A stretch of 32,266 bases of DNA from Nonomuraea ceibae (GTDB taxonomy: Bacteria > Actinomycetota > Actinomycetes > Streptosporangiales > Streptosporangiaceae). Below the pieces are notes generated by a model, which was not told the DNA's origin, made no database searches, and was given only the letters and a program-made list of their open reading frames with translations. The position numbers and the translations under genes were made by a program. Positions 1-7,167 of the stretch are shown one piece after another. The stretch lies in the NCBI RefSeq assembly GCF_019396325.1, contig NZ_JAHKRO010000106.1, positions 1-32,266 of the forward strand, in the 5' to 3' direction. The first letter of the stretch is position 1; each line of letters starts with the position of its first letter.

Positions 1-351
1 CGCGGCCGCGATCGGCCGGTCCGGCGGCCCGCCGGACAGCAGGCCCGCGACGGGGACGGCGACGGCCGCCAGTTCCACGACGGCGACCGCGATCGGTGCC
101 CAGCGCCGCACCCGCGGGCCCGCGACCCGGCGCAGCGCGGCCCGGCACAGCCACCAGGTGACGCCCGCCAGCGCCGGTGCGGCCGCTGTCACCGCCACGT
201 ACCGGTTGCCGCTCGCCTCGGCGGCGGCCCACAGCGCGCCCAGCCCCGCCACCAGGCCGAGCAGGACCGCCACGACCAGGAGCAGCCCGGCCACCGCCCG
301 CGCCCCCGCGCCCGTCCGCCTGCTGCCGGCTAAGTCCCCGGAATCGTCCAT
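1..351 (-). CDS. Membrane protein of unknown function, 3' part cut by the window edge
   Basis: An open minus-strand frame begins with ATG at 351 and runs off the left edge, giving the first 117 residues. The N-terminus is short and polar (MDDSGDLAGSRRTG), followed by three hydrophobic stretches: about residues 18-40 (GLLLVVAVLLGLVAGLGAL), about 49-66, and about 85-104. Small basic loops (RRVAGPRVRRW) lie between them. This looks like a multi-pass inner-membrane protein. I recognise no family. It is divergent from the phosphatase gene beginning at 504, with about 150 bases between them. Codon 7 (331-333) is TTA, very rare in DNA this GC-rich. In Streptomyces, TTA codons make a gene depend on the bldA tRNA; whether that holds here is unknown. 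Confidence 0.6.
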   Translation of the reverse strand, partial: MDDSGDLAGSRRTGAGARAVAGLLLVVAVLLGLVAGLGALWAAAEASGNRYVAVTAAAPALAGVTWWLCRAALRRVAGPRVRRWAPIAVAVVELAAVAVPVAGLLSGGPPDRPIAAA

Positions 352-503
352 GTCACGTCAACGTCTGATCATGCGGCTTTTCTCCGTCACCGGGCGGCGG
401 CGAGGAAGGCTCCGCGTCCCGGGCCCAGGCGGGGCCTCCTGGGAGAGGCCGGTGCAGGATCGCCCGCGCGCGGGTAAGAGCCCGTCGGAGGGGAGGCGGC
501 ACG

Positions 504-1718
504 GTGCTGAGCGACGGCGAGCGCATGCTGGGCGGGCTCCTGCGTGCCAGCCACACGGCCACGCTGGAGGACACCGTCCCCCTGATCGCCGGCCACGCGG
601 CCCTGTCCGGTTTCACCCACACCAAGGTGTACGTGTGCGACCTGCGGCAGCTGACGCTGGTGCCGCTGCCGGGCCAGGTGGACGCCCGGGGCGTGCCGCT
701 GACGCCGGTGTCGATCGACACCACGATGCCGGGGCGGTCCTTCCGCGACGTGGAGGTCGTGCGGGCCAAGGCCGAGGACGAACCGGCGGCCGTGCAGCTG
801 TGGGTGCCGCTGATCGACGGCACCGAGCGGATCGGCGTGCTCGGCGCCACGGTCCAGACCGTGGACGAGACCGTCGAGTGGCGGGCCAGGCAGCTCGCCT
901 CGCTGGTCGCGCTCATCCTGGTGAGCAAGCGGGGCTCCAGCGACTCGTGGGCGGCGCTGGTGCGCGGCGAGCCGATGCTGCTGTCGGCCGAGGTGCTGTG
1001 GAACCTGCTGCCGCACGGCAGCTTCGCCAACGACCGGGTGGTGTTCAGCGCCGCGTTGGAGCCGGCCTACGAGGTGGGCGGCGACGCCTACGACTACGGC
1101 ATCGCGGGCGACAACCTGCATGTGTCGATCTTCGACGCGATGGGGCACGACCTGTCGGCGACGCTGACGGCGACGATGGCGATCGGCGCCTGCCGCAACA
1201 GCCGGCTCGCCGGCAAGGATTTGCTGGCCACGAGCGAGGGGATCGACGCGGCGATCGGCGAGCAGTTCGGCCGCACCCGGTTCGCCACCGGCATCCTGGC
1301 CGACCTGGACATGGACACCGGCGAGCTCACCTGGATCAACCGCGGCCACCATCCGCCGCTGGTGGTGCGGGACGGCCGGCTGGTCGCCAGCCTCGACAGC
1401 GAGCTGCCGTCGCCGCCGATGGGGTTCGGGCTGGGCCTGTCGTCGGGGCTGGAGCGCTATCAGCTGCAGCGCGGCGACCGGCTGCTCCTCTACACCGACG
1501 GGATCATCGAGGCGCAGAACCCCGCCGGGGAGCAGTTCGGGCTGGAGCGGTTCGTGGACTTCATCGTGCGCCACGAGGCGGGCGGGCTGTCGGCTCCCGA
1601 GACGCTGCGCCGCCTGATCAACTCGATCCTGGACCACCAGCGCGGCCGGCTCCAGGACGACGCCACGGTGGTGACGGTCGAGTGGCAGGCCGACCGGCAG
1701 GCCACGATGACCATCTGA
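504..1718 (+). CDS. GAF-domain SpoIIE/RsbU-type PP2C serine phosphatase
   Basis: 404 residues from GTG 504, with an SD-like GGAGGGGAGG at 487-496. Residues about 10-140 form a GAF-like sensor region and about 175-395 a PP2C_SIG (SpoIIE) catalytic domain. Metal-binding motifs are intact: GGDAYD (D194), FDAMGHD (D211), LLYTDGI, and the terminal DDATVV (D385/D386). In this family the phosphatase removes a phosphate from an anti-anti-sigma factor and so frees a sigma factor. No anti-sigma kinase or STAS partner is encoded nearby, so the target is probably elsewhere. No membrane segment is visible, so it should be cytosolic, with the GAF part sensing a small ligand or redox state. A second PP2C gene follows after 43 nt, but a strong dyad between them suggests separate control of that gene. 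Confidence 0.88.
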   Translation: MLSDGERMLGGLLRASHTATLEDTVPLIAGHAALSGFTHTKVYVCDLRQLTLVPLPGQVDARGVPLTPVSIDTTMPGRSFRDVEVVRAKAEDEPAAVQLWVPLIDGTERIGVLGATVQTVDETVEWRARQLASLVALILVSKRGSSDSWAALVRGEPMLLSAEVLWNLLPHGSFANDRVVFSAALEPAYEVGGDAYDYGIAGDNLHVSIFDAMGHDLSATLTATMAIGACRNSRLAGKDLLATSEGIDAAIGEQFGRTRFATGILADLDMDTGELTWINRGHHPPLVVRDGRLVASLDSELPSPPMGFGLGLSSGLERYQLQRGDRLLLYTDGIIEAQNPAGEQFGLERFVDFIVRHEAGGLSAPETLRRLINSILDHQRGRLQDDATVVTVEWQADRQATMTI

Positions 1719-1731
1719 GCGCCACGGCCCG

Positions 1732-1760
1732 CTGGACTTTGCCCCTGGGGGAAGGTCCAG
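1732..1760 (+). promoter_or_regulatory. MerR-type operator dyad at the start of the MerR-PP2C gene
   Basis: Two 14-nt arms, CTGGACTTTGCCCC (1732-1745) and GGGGGAAGGTCCAG (1747-1760), are complementary at 12 of 14 positions around a single central T. The size and GACtTT...AAGGTC edges are typical of MerR-family operators. It ends one base before the ATG at 1762, and its right arm also supplies the only SD-like purines. MerR operators normally sit between -35 and -10, so transcription may begin inside the annotated first codons; GTG 1771 is then a possible start. Autoregulation is inferred from position. Confidence 0.7.
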
Positions 1761-1761
1761 C

Positions 1762-2841
1762 ATGTCCGATGTGGAACTACTGACGATCGGCGCGTTCGCG
1801 CGTGCCGTGCGCCTGTCGCCGAAGGCGTTGCGGCTGTACGACGAGCTCGGGCTGCTGCGGCCCGCCCTGGTCGACGGGGAGTCGGGATACCGCTTCTACG
1901 ATCCGGCCCAGGTGGAGCGGGCCCGGCTGATCGCCTGGCTGCGGCGGCTGGGCATGCCGCTGGCCCGCATCCGCGAGGTGTGCGACCTGGAGCCCGGCGC
2001 CGCCGCCGAGGCGGTCGCCGATCACTGGGCGCGGGTGGAGGCCGAGACGGCGGCCCGGGGCAGGCTGGCGACGTTCCTCGTCGACCACCTGTCCGGCGGG
2101 GGCGCCGCCGCCGACCACACCGTGGGCGTCCGTTACGCGGCCAGGACCGCGTCCGGGCTGGTGCGCACCAGCAACGAGGACGCCGCCTACGCGGGCGCCC
2201 GCCTGCTGGCGGTGGCCGACGGGGTGCGCGGGCCGGGCGGCGAGCTGGCCAGCGCGGCGGCGATCGAGGCGCTCAAGCCGCTGGAGACGCTGGCCGTACC
2301 GGAAGGGGACCTGCTCGGCGCGCTCGCCGACGCGGTCGCCAGGGCCGGTGAGGCGATCAAGGAGCTCGCCGGCCCGGGTGAGGCGTCCGCGCGCGGGCCG
2401 GCGACCACGCTGACGGCGCTGCTGCGGTCGGGGTCACGGCTGGCGCTGGTGCACGTCGGCGACACGCGCGCGTACGTGCTGCGCGGCGGCGAGATGTTCC
2501 GGATCACCCACGATCACACGCTGGTGCAGGCGATGGTCGACGAGGGCAGGCTGACGCCGGAGGAGGCGGCCTCGCACCCGAGCCGGTCGATGCTGGCCCG
2601 CGCGCTGACGGGGGAGGGCGGGACGGAGCCGGACCTGTCGCTGCACGCGGCCGAGGCCGGGGACCGCTACCTGCTGTGCTCCGACGGGCTGTCGGCCGTG
2701 GTCGCGCCCGATTCCCTGCACGCGGCGCTGGCGGGCGCCGACGGCCCGGAGGCGGCCCTGGACGCGCTGCTCGCCCTGGCGTACGCGGCGGGCGCGCCCG
2801 ACAACATCGCGTGCGTCGTGGCCGACGTGGTGGCGTTGTGA
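1762..2841 (+). CDS. MerR HTH - PP2C phosphatase fusion regulator
   Basis: 359 residues. Residues about 6-75 are a MerR winged helix (LLTIGAFARAVRLSPKALRL, then YDELGLLRP). Residues about 120-358 are a PPM/PP2C phosphatase with the expected acidic motifs: SNEDAAY (D140), AVADGV (D153), HVGDTRAY (D234), CSDGLS (D308) and APDNIA (D347). The usual DGMGGH motif reads DGVRGPGG, so the Gly-Gly-His part is altered while the metal-binding Asp and first Gly remain. MerR proteins normally carry an effector-binding C-terminus; here a phosphatase takes that place, suggesting DNA binding and dephosphorylation are coupled. Its stop overlaps the GTG of the MFS gene, so the two are probably translated together. 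The dyad directly upstream fits autoregulation. ATG 1762 is used; GTG 1771 is possible. Confidence 0.85.
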   Translation: MSDVELLTIGAFARAVRLSPKALRLYDELGLLRPALVDGESGYRFYDPAQVERARLIAWLRRLGMPLARIREVCDLEPGAAAEAVADHWARVEAETAARGRLATFLVDHLSGGGAAADHTVGVRYAARTASGLVRTSNEDAAYAGARLLAVADGVRGPGGELASAAAIEALKPLETLAVPEGDLLGALADAVARAGEAIKELAGPGEASARGPATTLTALLRSGSRLALVHVGDTRAYVLRGGEMFRITHDHTLVQAMVDEGRLTPEEAASHPSRSMLARALTGEGGTEPDLSLHAAEAGDRYLLCSDGLSAVVAPDSLHAALAGADGPEAALDALLALAYAAGAPDNIACVVADVVAL

Positions 2842-4061
2842 GCCGCTTCACGCTGGACCGCCGGCCGCTGGCCGTCCCGGCGTTCCGGCGGCTGTGGACG
2901 GCCTCGGCGGTGTGCGCGGTCGGCGGGTCGTTCAGCGTGGTGGCGGTGCCGGCGCAGCTGTTCGCGATGACGGGCTCGTCGGCGGCGGTGGGCGCGGCGG
3001 CCGGGGTGTCGTTCGGCGCGCTGGTGACGGCGTCACTGTGGGCGGGGGCTCGGGCTGATGTGATGGACCGGCGGCGGCTGCTGCTGGCGGCGCACTGCGG
3101 ACTGGCGCTGACGTACGCGGGGCTGTGGGCGCAGCAGGCCGCCGGGCTGAGGTCGGTCGCGGTGCTGCTGGCGCTGGTGGCCTGCCAGGGCGCCACGTTC
3201 GGGACGATCATGGTGACGACGGGCGCGGTGGTGCCCCGGCTGGTGCCCGCCGGGCTGCTGGCCGCCGCGAACAGCCTGAGCTCGCTGGCCCGCTACTCCG
3301 GCTCGGTGATCGGGCCGCTGCTGGCGGGCGTGCTGATCCCGGTGACGGGGCTGGGCTCGCTCTACCTGTTCGACGCGCTCGCGCTGCTGGCGGTGGTGTG
3401 GGCGGTGTTCCGGCTGCCGCCGATCCCGGCTCCGGAGGGCGGCAGGGGCTCCACGCCCGCCCAGGTGCTGGCCGGGTTCCGCTACCTGGCGGGCAACCGG
3501 GTGCTGGTGGCGGTGCTGGCGGTGGACCTGGCCGCGATGGTGTTCGGGATGCCGTCGGCGGTCCTGCCCGAGCTGGCCGGCACGGTGCACGGCGGCCCGG
3601 CGGGCGGCGGCGTGGAGCTGGGGCTGCTCTACGCGGCCTACCCGGCGGGGGTGTTCGCGGCGGGGCTGCTGTCGGGGACGTTCACCCGGGCGCGGCGGCA
3701 GGGCGCGCTGATGGCGTGGGCCGCCGCCGTGTGGGGGGTGACGGTGGTGCTGCTCGGCCTGGCCGGGCAGCTGTGGCAGGCGCTGGCGGCGCTGCTGCTC
3801 GGCGGCGCGGCCAACTTCCTGCTCAGCACGTTCCGCAACGCCATCACCCAGGCGCACACCGACGACGCCGTGCGCGGCCGGGTCCAGGGCTCGCTCACGG
3901 TCGTGCTCGTCGGCGGCCCGCAGATCGGCAACCTGCTGCACGGGACCGCCGCGGCCGCGTACGGGCCGCAGGTGACGATCTGCGCCGGCGGGCTGCTCAC
4001 GGTGGCGGCGGTGGCCCTGATCGCGCGGGCCGCGCCGGGGCTGCGGCGTTACGCGGGCTGA
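2838..4061 (+). CDS. MFS efflux transporter (MFS_3/EntS-like)
   Basis: 407 residues from GTG 2838, which overlaps the upstream TGA by 4 nt (GTGA), the mark of translational coupling. An upstream in-frame extension is only the shadow of the phosphatase gene. About twelve hydrophobic segments are visible. A motif-A-like loop follows TM2 (ARADVMDRRRLLL), and the N-terminus (RFTLDRRPLAVPAFRRLW) is typical of the MFS_3 drug and siderophore exporters. It should export a small molecule using the proton gradient. The substrate cannot be read from sequence. Coupling to a MerR-PP2C regulator suggests that regulator controls an efflux response. It converges with the Ddn-hemerythrin gene with no base between the two stop codons. 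Confidence 0.85.
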   Translation: MSRFTLDRRPLAVPAFRRLWTASAVCAVGGSFSVVAVPAQLFAMTGSSAAVGAAAGVSFGALVTASLWAGARADVMDRRRLLLAAHCGLALTYAGLWAQQAAGLRSVAVLLALVACQGATFGTIMVTTGAVVPRLVPAGLLAAANSLSSLARYSGSVIGPLLAGVLIPVTGLGSLYLFDALALLAVVWAVFRLPPIPAPEGGRGSTPAQVLAGFRYLAGNRVLVAVLAVDLAAMVFGMPSAVLPELAGTVHGGPAGGGVELGLLYAAYPAGVFAAGLLSGTFTRARRQGALMAWAAAVWGVTVVLLGLAGQLWQALAALLLGGAANFLLSTFRNAITQAHTDDAVRGRVQGSLTVVLVGGPQIGNLLHGTAAAAYGPQVTICAGGLLTVAAVALIARAAPGLRRYAG

Positions 4062-4883
4062 TCAGCCGCCGTTCAGCACGGGGACGAGGTGTTCCTCCTC
4101 GTAGTCGAGGTGGGCCTCCAGCTCGGCGGTGAGGCGCTCGACCTCGGCGAGCACGTCGCCGCCGCCGCTCGCGACGACCTTCTGCAGCTCGTCCACGAGC
4201 TCCTGGATGACGCGGTGCTCCTCGCGGAGCCGGGCCAGCACGGGGGCGAGGTCGGGGCGGGCGCCGTCGAGGTGCGGGAACATGCGCGTGTCCTCCATCG
4301 TGTGATGGAAGTGCAGCCCCTGGCACAGGTTGAGGCAGTTGATGCGCAGTTGCGCGCCCAGGCCGGCGCCCGACTCGGCCACCTCCTCGCGGATCAGCGC
4401 GAGCTCGCGGCGGAAGGCGTCGTGGACGACCTTGAGGAAGTCGCCGCCGCGCAGGTCGGGCGGGCCGCCGGCGGTCTGGGTGAGGGCGACGACGGGCAGC
4501 GTGCGCCCGGACTTCGTCTCGTAGTCGGCCCAGGCGGGGTCGGCCTCGACGGCGCGGGCGAAGATCTCGTCGCGCTCGGCGCCGTCCAGGACGGCCGCGG
4601 TGGCCTCGTACGTGAACGCGCCGTCCTCGACGGTGACGCGCGGGTCGGCCAGGATGTTGTGGAACCAGGCGGGGTGGCGGGGCGAGCCGCCGGCCGAGGC
4701 GATGACGAAGATCCGGCTGTTGCCCTCGTCGGCGAGGTAGCCGAGCGGGGTGGTGTGGCGGGCGCCGCTCCTGGCCCCGGTGGTGGTGAGCAGGATGAGG
4801 CGGGCCCCTTCGAAGGGCGGGCCGACCCTGCCGTTGCTGGCGCGGAACTGGTCGATGATGGACTGGTTGAAGCCGTTGGGCAT
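4062..4883 (-). CDS. Ddn-like F420-type nitroreductase fused to a hemerythrin HHE domain
   Basis: 273 residues from ATG 4883 (AGAGAG just upstream as SD). Residues about 8-135 match the Ddn/DUF385 split-barrel family: LILLTTTGARSG, TPLGYLADEG, and SPRHPAWFHNILADP. Members use deazaflavin F420 to reduce quinones or nitro compounds. Residues about 145-270 form a hemerythrin-like four-helix bundle with candidate diiron ligands H154, H193/H194, E197, H223, H258 and E262/E263. The fusion places an F420H2-dependent reductase next to an O2- or NO-binding diiron site in one chain. It diverges from the XRE-cupin regulator, with a strong minus-strand promoter at 5052-5080 next to that regulator's likely operator. 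The function as a quinone or oxidative/nitrosative-stress reductase is inference. Confidence 0.83.
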   Translation of the reverse strand: MPNGFNQSIIDQFRASNGRVGPPFEGARLILLTTTGARSGARHTTPLGYLADEGNSRIFVIASAGGSPRHPAWFHNILADPRVTVEDGAFTYEATAAVLDGAERDEIFARAVEADPAWADYETKSGRTLPVVALTQTAGGPPDLRGGDFLKVVHDAFRRELALIREEVAESGAGLGAQLRINCLNLCQGLHFHHTMEDTRMFPHLDGARPDLAPVLARLREEHRVIQELVDELQKVVASGGGDVLAEVERLTAELEAHLDYEEEHLVPVLNGG

Positions 4884-4897
4884 GCTGAAGCTCTCTG

Positions 4898-5008
4898 TCA
4901 GGCGTGCGGGAATGCCGGTGATGAGGGGGCGCGCGGGCGCGGTCGGATCAGGCGCTGCCTGTGAGCTGTGAAGTCACGGTATCGTCCCCCTGCTGTCACG
5001 GCCTCCAT
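4898..5008 (-). CDS. Possible 36-residue small ORF in the leader of the Ddn-hemerythrin gene
   Basis: In the roughly 160-nt leader downstream of the minus-strand promoter, an ATG at 5008, preceded by a G-rich SD-like stretch, opens a 36-codon frame rich in Arg (GRYRDFTAHRQRLIRPRPR) and Pro. It stops 14 nt before the ATG of the Ddn-hemerythrin gene. It could be a translated upstream ORF or chance in GC-rich DNA. I recognise no family, and it does not match the known Cys-leader type. Confidence 0.25.
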   Translation of the reverse strand: MEAVTAGGRYRDFTAHRQRLIRPRPRAPSSPAFPHA

Positions 5009-5051
5009 GCCCCCGCCGTCCACCGGGCGACGACACGCGACCTGCCGGATC

Positions 5052-5122
5052 ATTACACGCGGCCTCACCTCAGCTGTCAACATCACCACTATCGCGGACA
5101 AACCACCCCTATAGTGGGACAA
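5052..5122. promoter_or_regulatory. Divergent promoter/operator region between Ddn-HHE and XRE-cupin genes
   Basis: Minus strand: TTGACA (5080-5075), 17-bp spacer, TGTAAT (5057-5052), a near-consensus housekeeping promoter reading toward the Ddn-hemerythrin gene. Plus strand: TATAGT (5110-5115), about 8 bases before the ATG at 5124 with no SD, so the XRE mRNA is probably leaderless. Between them lie two direct repeats, CTATcgcGGACAA (5089-5101) and CTATagtgGGACAA (5109-5122), also framed by a CCACTAT (5086-5092) / ATAGTGG (5111-5117) inverted pair. These are good candidates for the XRE-cupin operator. One repeat covers the plus -10; the other abuts the minus -35. The rest of the 240-nt gap shows no other clear signal. 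Confidence 0.65.
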
Positions 5123-5123
5123 C

Positions 5124-5747
5124 ATGGATGGCGTTCTCTCCACCGGCCTGTCGATGGCCGAGCTCGGCGCCCGCGTCCGCGCCGAGCGCCGGGCCCGCGG
5201 GCTGTCCATCGACCGGCTGGCCGAGCTCAGCGGCATCAGCCGCAGCATGGTCTCCGAGGTCGAACGGGGCGCCAAGACCCCCAGCGTGCTCGTCCTGGAC
5301 CGGCTGGCCACCGCCCTCGGCACGTCGATCGCGCGGCTGCTCGACGAGCCCGTCCGCGAGGTGCCGGCCGTGCTGCGGCACGCCGAGCAGCGCGTGGTGC
5401 GCGACCCGTCCGGATGGGAGCGCCGGGTGCTGTCACCGGTGCTGCCGAACGTGGAGTTCGAGTTCATGCGCACCACGATCGGGCCGGGCGTCGACGCGGG
5501 GGAGTTCGCCGCGCACGCGCCAGGTTCGCGCGAGTACGTCGCCGTCGAGTCCGGCAGCCTGCGCCTGACCGTCGACGACCGGGCCCACGTGCTGCGCGCC
5601 GGCGACTCGGCCTACTACCCGGGCGACCGCCGCCACGCCTTCGCCAACGACGACGACGCCACCGACTGCGTGTACTACCTGGCCATGGAGCTGGGCGGGC
5701 CCGCCGTCACGCACCACGACCAGCGAACGGAGACCCACCTTGGATGA
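5124..5747 (+). CDS. XRE-family HTH regulator with C-terminal cupin domain
   Basis: 207 residues. Residues about 14-68 are an XRE helix-turn-helix (LSIDRLAELSGISRSMVSEV, with ERG following), and about 125-200 a small cupin barrel (GSREYVAVESGSLRLTV, then LRAGDSAYYPGDRRHAFAND). This architecture is common in regulators that bind a small metabolite in the cupin and control an adjacent amine or amino-acid enzyme. The stop overlaps the TTG start of the PLP decarboxylase by 8 nt, so the two form an operon and the decarboxylase substrate or product is the likely ligand. ATG 5124 is used; it lies about 8 bases after a TATAGT -10, suggesting a leaderless message. ATG 5154 is a less likely alternative. 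Confidence 0.88.
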   Translation: MDGVLSTGLSMAELGARVRAERRARGLSIDRLAELSGISRSMVSEVERGAKTPSVLVLDRLATALGTSIARLLDEPVREVPAVLRHAEQRVVRDPSGWERRVLSPVLPNVEFEFMRTTIGPGVDAGEFAAHAPGSREYVAVESGSLRLTVDDRAHVLRAGDSAYYPGDRRHAFANDDDATDCVYYLAMELGGPAVTHHDQRTETHLG

Positions 5748-7167
5748 GCTGCGCCACGCCGCGGGCCGGGCCGCCGGCCTCGCCGCCGACCACCTCGGCG
5801 GCCTGCGCGAGGAGCCCGTCTGGCGGCCCGTCGCCGACGCCGACCGCCTCTGGCTCACCGGCCAGGACCTGCCCGGGACCGGGCGCGGCCTCGACGAACT
5901 GCTCGACGACGTCCGCGCCCGGGTGCTGCCCTACCCGATGGGCAATGGGCACCCGCGCTTCTTCGGCTGGGTCAACTCGCCGCCCAACCCGGCCGGCGTG
6001 CTCGTCGAGCCGCTGGCCGCCGCGCTCAACCCGAGCTGCGCGGGCGGCGACCACGCCGGCCCGCTGCTGGAGCGTACGGTCGTGCGCTGGCTGGCCGGCC
6101 TCGTCGGCTTCCCGCACCGGCCCGGCGGCGGGCTGCTGACCAGCGGCGCCTCCATGGCGACGATCATCTGCCTGGCCACCGCCCGGCAGCGCGCCGCCCT
6201 CGCCGACGGCTGGGACGTGCGCGAGGAGGGCCTGTCCGGCCGCCCGCCGATGGTCGTGTACGTGTCCGCCGAAGGGCACAGCTGCCTGCGCAAGGCCGCC
6301 GAACTGCTCGGCATCGGCTCCCGGCGCATCCGCACCGTCCCGGTCGACGCCGCCTACCGGATGGACGTGGCCGCGCTGCGCTCGATGGTCGCCGAGGACG
6401 TGGCGGCCGGGCTGCGGCCGTTCTGCGTGGCGGCGAGCGCGGGCACCGTCAACAGCGGCGCCGTCGACCCGCTCGCCGACATCGCGGCCGTCGCCGCCGA
6501 GCACGGGCTCTGGTTCCACGTCGACGGCGCCTACGGGGCGCTCGGCGTGCTGGCCGACCCGTCCGCCTTCGCCGGTCTCGAGCTGGCCGACTCGCTCGCC
6601 CTCGACCCGCACAAGTGGCTCGGCGTCCCCGTCGGCTGCGGCTGCGCGCTGCTGCGCGACCCCGCCGAGGCGCGTGCCGCCTTCAGCCTCGTCCCGTCGT
6701 ACCTGGTGGACGAGAACGCCGACGAGCTGGGCTGGTTCGCCGAGTACGGGCCCGAGCAGACGCGGCCGTTCCGCGCGCTGAAGACGTGGGCGACGATGTC
6801 GCACCTCGGCCGCGACGGCATCGAGCGCCTGGTCGGCCACACCACCCGGCTGGCCCGCACGCTCGGCGCGATGGTCGAGGACGCCGCCGACTTCGAGCTG
6901 ATGGCGCCCGTCGTCACCTCCATCGCCGCCTTCCGCTACCGCCCGGGCTCAGGCGATCCCGACCTGGTGAACCGCGCCCTCCCGGCGGCCGTGCAGCGGC
7001 GCGGGGTCACGTTCCTCACCGGCACCCGGCTGGGCGGCGCCGACGCGCTGCGCGCCTGCGTCCTGAGCCCCGCCACCACCGAGGACGACCTGGCGGTGCT
7101 GCTGCACGAGATCCGCACCGCCGCCAAGGAGCTGACCGGTTTGCCGGGCTCCGCGGGGCTCCGATAG
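5740..7167 (+). CDS. PLP-dependent group II amino-acid decarboxylase (aromatic-L-amino-acid decarboxylase-like)
   Basis: 475 residues from TTG 5740, with SD GGAGA at 5729-5733; no ATG or GTG fits better. It belongs to the fold-type I pyridoxal-dependent decarboxylase family. The PLP Schiff-base lysine is in DPHKWLG (K292), the ring-stacking histidine is H180 (EGHSCLRKA), and the PLP-nitrogen aspartate is in HVDGAYG (D262). NGHPRFFGWVNSPPNPAG is the typical N-terminal region. Members decarboxylate L-DOPA, tryptophan, tyrosine or phenylalanine to the amine; some act as aldehyde synthases. The exact substrate is unclear. It is co-transcribed with the XRE-cupin regulator. A promoter for the next gene probably lies in its last codons. 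Confidence 0.87.
   Translation: MDELRHAAGRAAGLAADHLGGLREEPVWRPVADADRLWLTGQDLPGTGRGLDELLDDVRARVLPYPMGNGHPRFFGWVNSPPNPAGVLVEPLAAALNPSCAGGDHAGPLLERTVVRWLAGLVGFPHRPGGGLLTSGASMATIICLATARQRAALADGWDVREEGLSGRPPMVVYVSAEGHSCLRKAAELLGIGSRRIRTVPVDAAYRMDVAALRSMVAEDVAAGLRPFCVAASAGTVNSGAVDPLADIAAVAAEHGLWFHVDGAYGALGVLADPSAFAGLELADSLALDPHKWLGVPVGCGCALLRDPAEARAAFSLVPSYLVDENADELGWFAEYGPEQTRPFRALKTWATMSHLGRDGIERLVGHTTRLARTLGAMVEDAADFELMAPVVTSIAAFRYRPGSGDPDLVNRALPAAVQRRGVTFLTGTRLGGADALRACVLSPATTEDDLAVLLHEIRTAAKELTGLPGSAGLR

Noticed and set aside
387..1763. Long minus-strand open frame opposite the phosphatase
   Set aside because: Antisense shadow without any recognisable motif and with poor codon pattern.
158..1783. 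Long plus-strand open frame, Arg/Pro/Ala-rich
   Set aside because: Its 5' part is antisense to the membrane protein and the rest is out of frame with the clear SpoIIE phosphatase; low-complexity product typical of GC-rich shadows.
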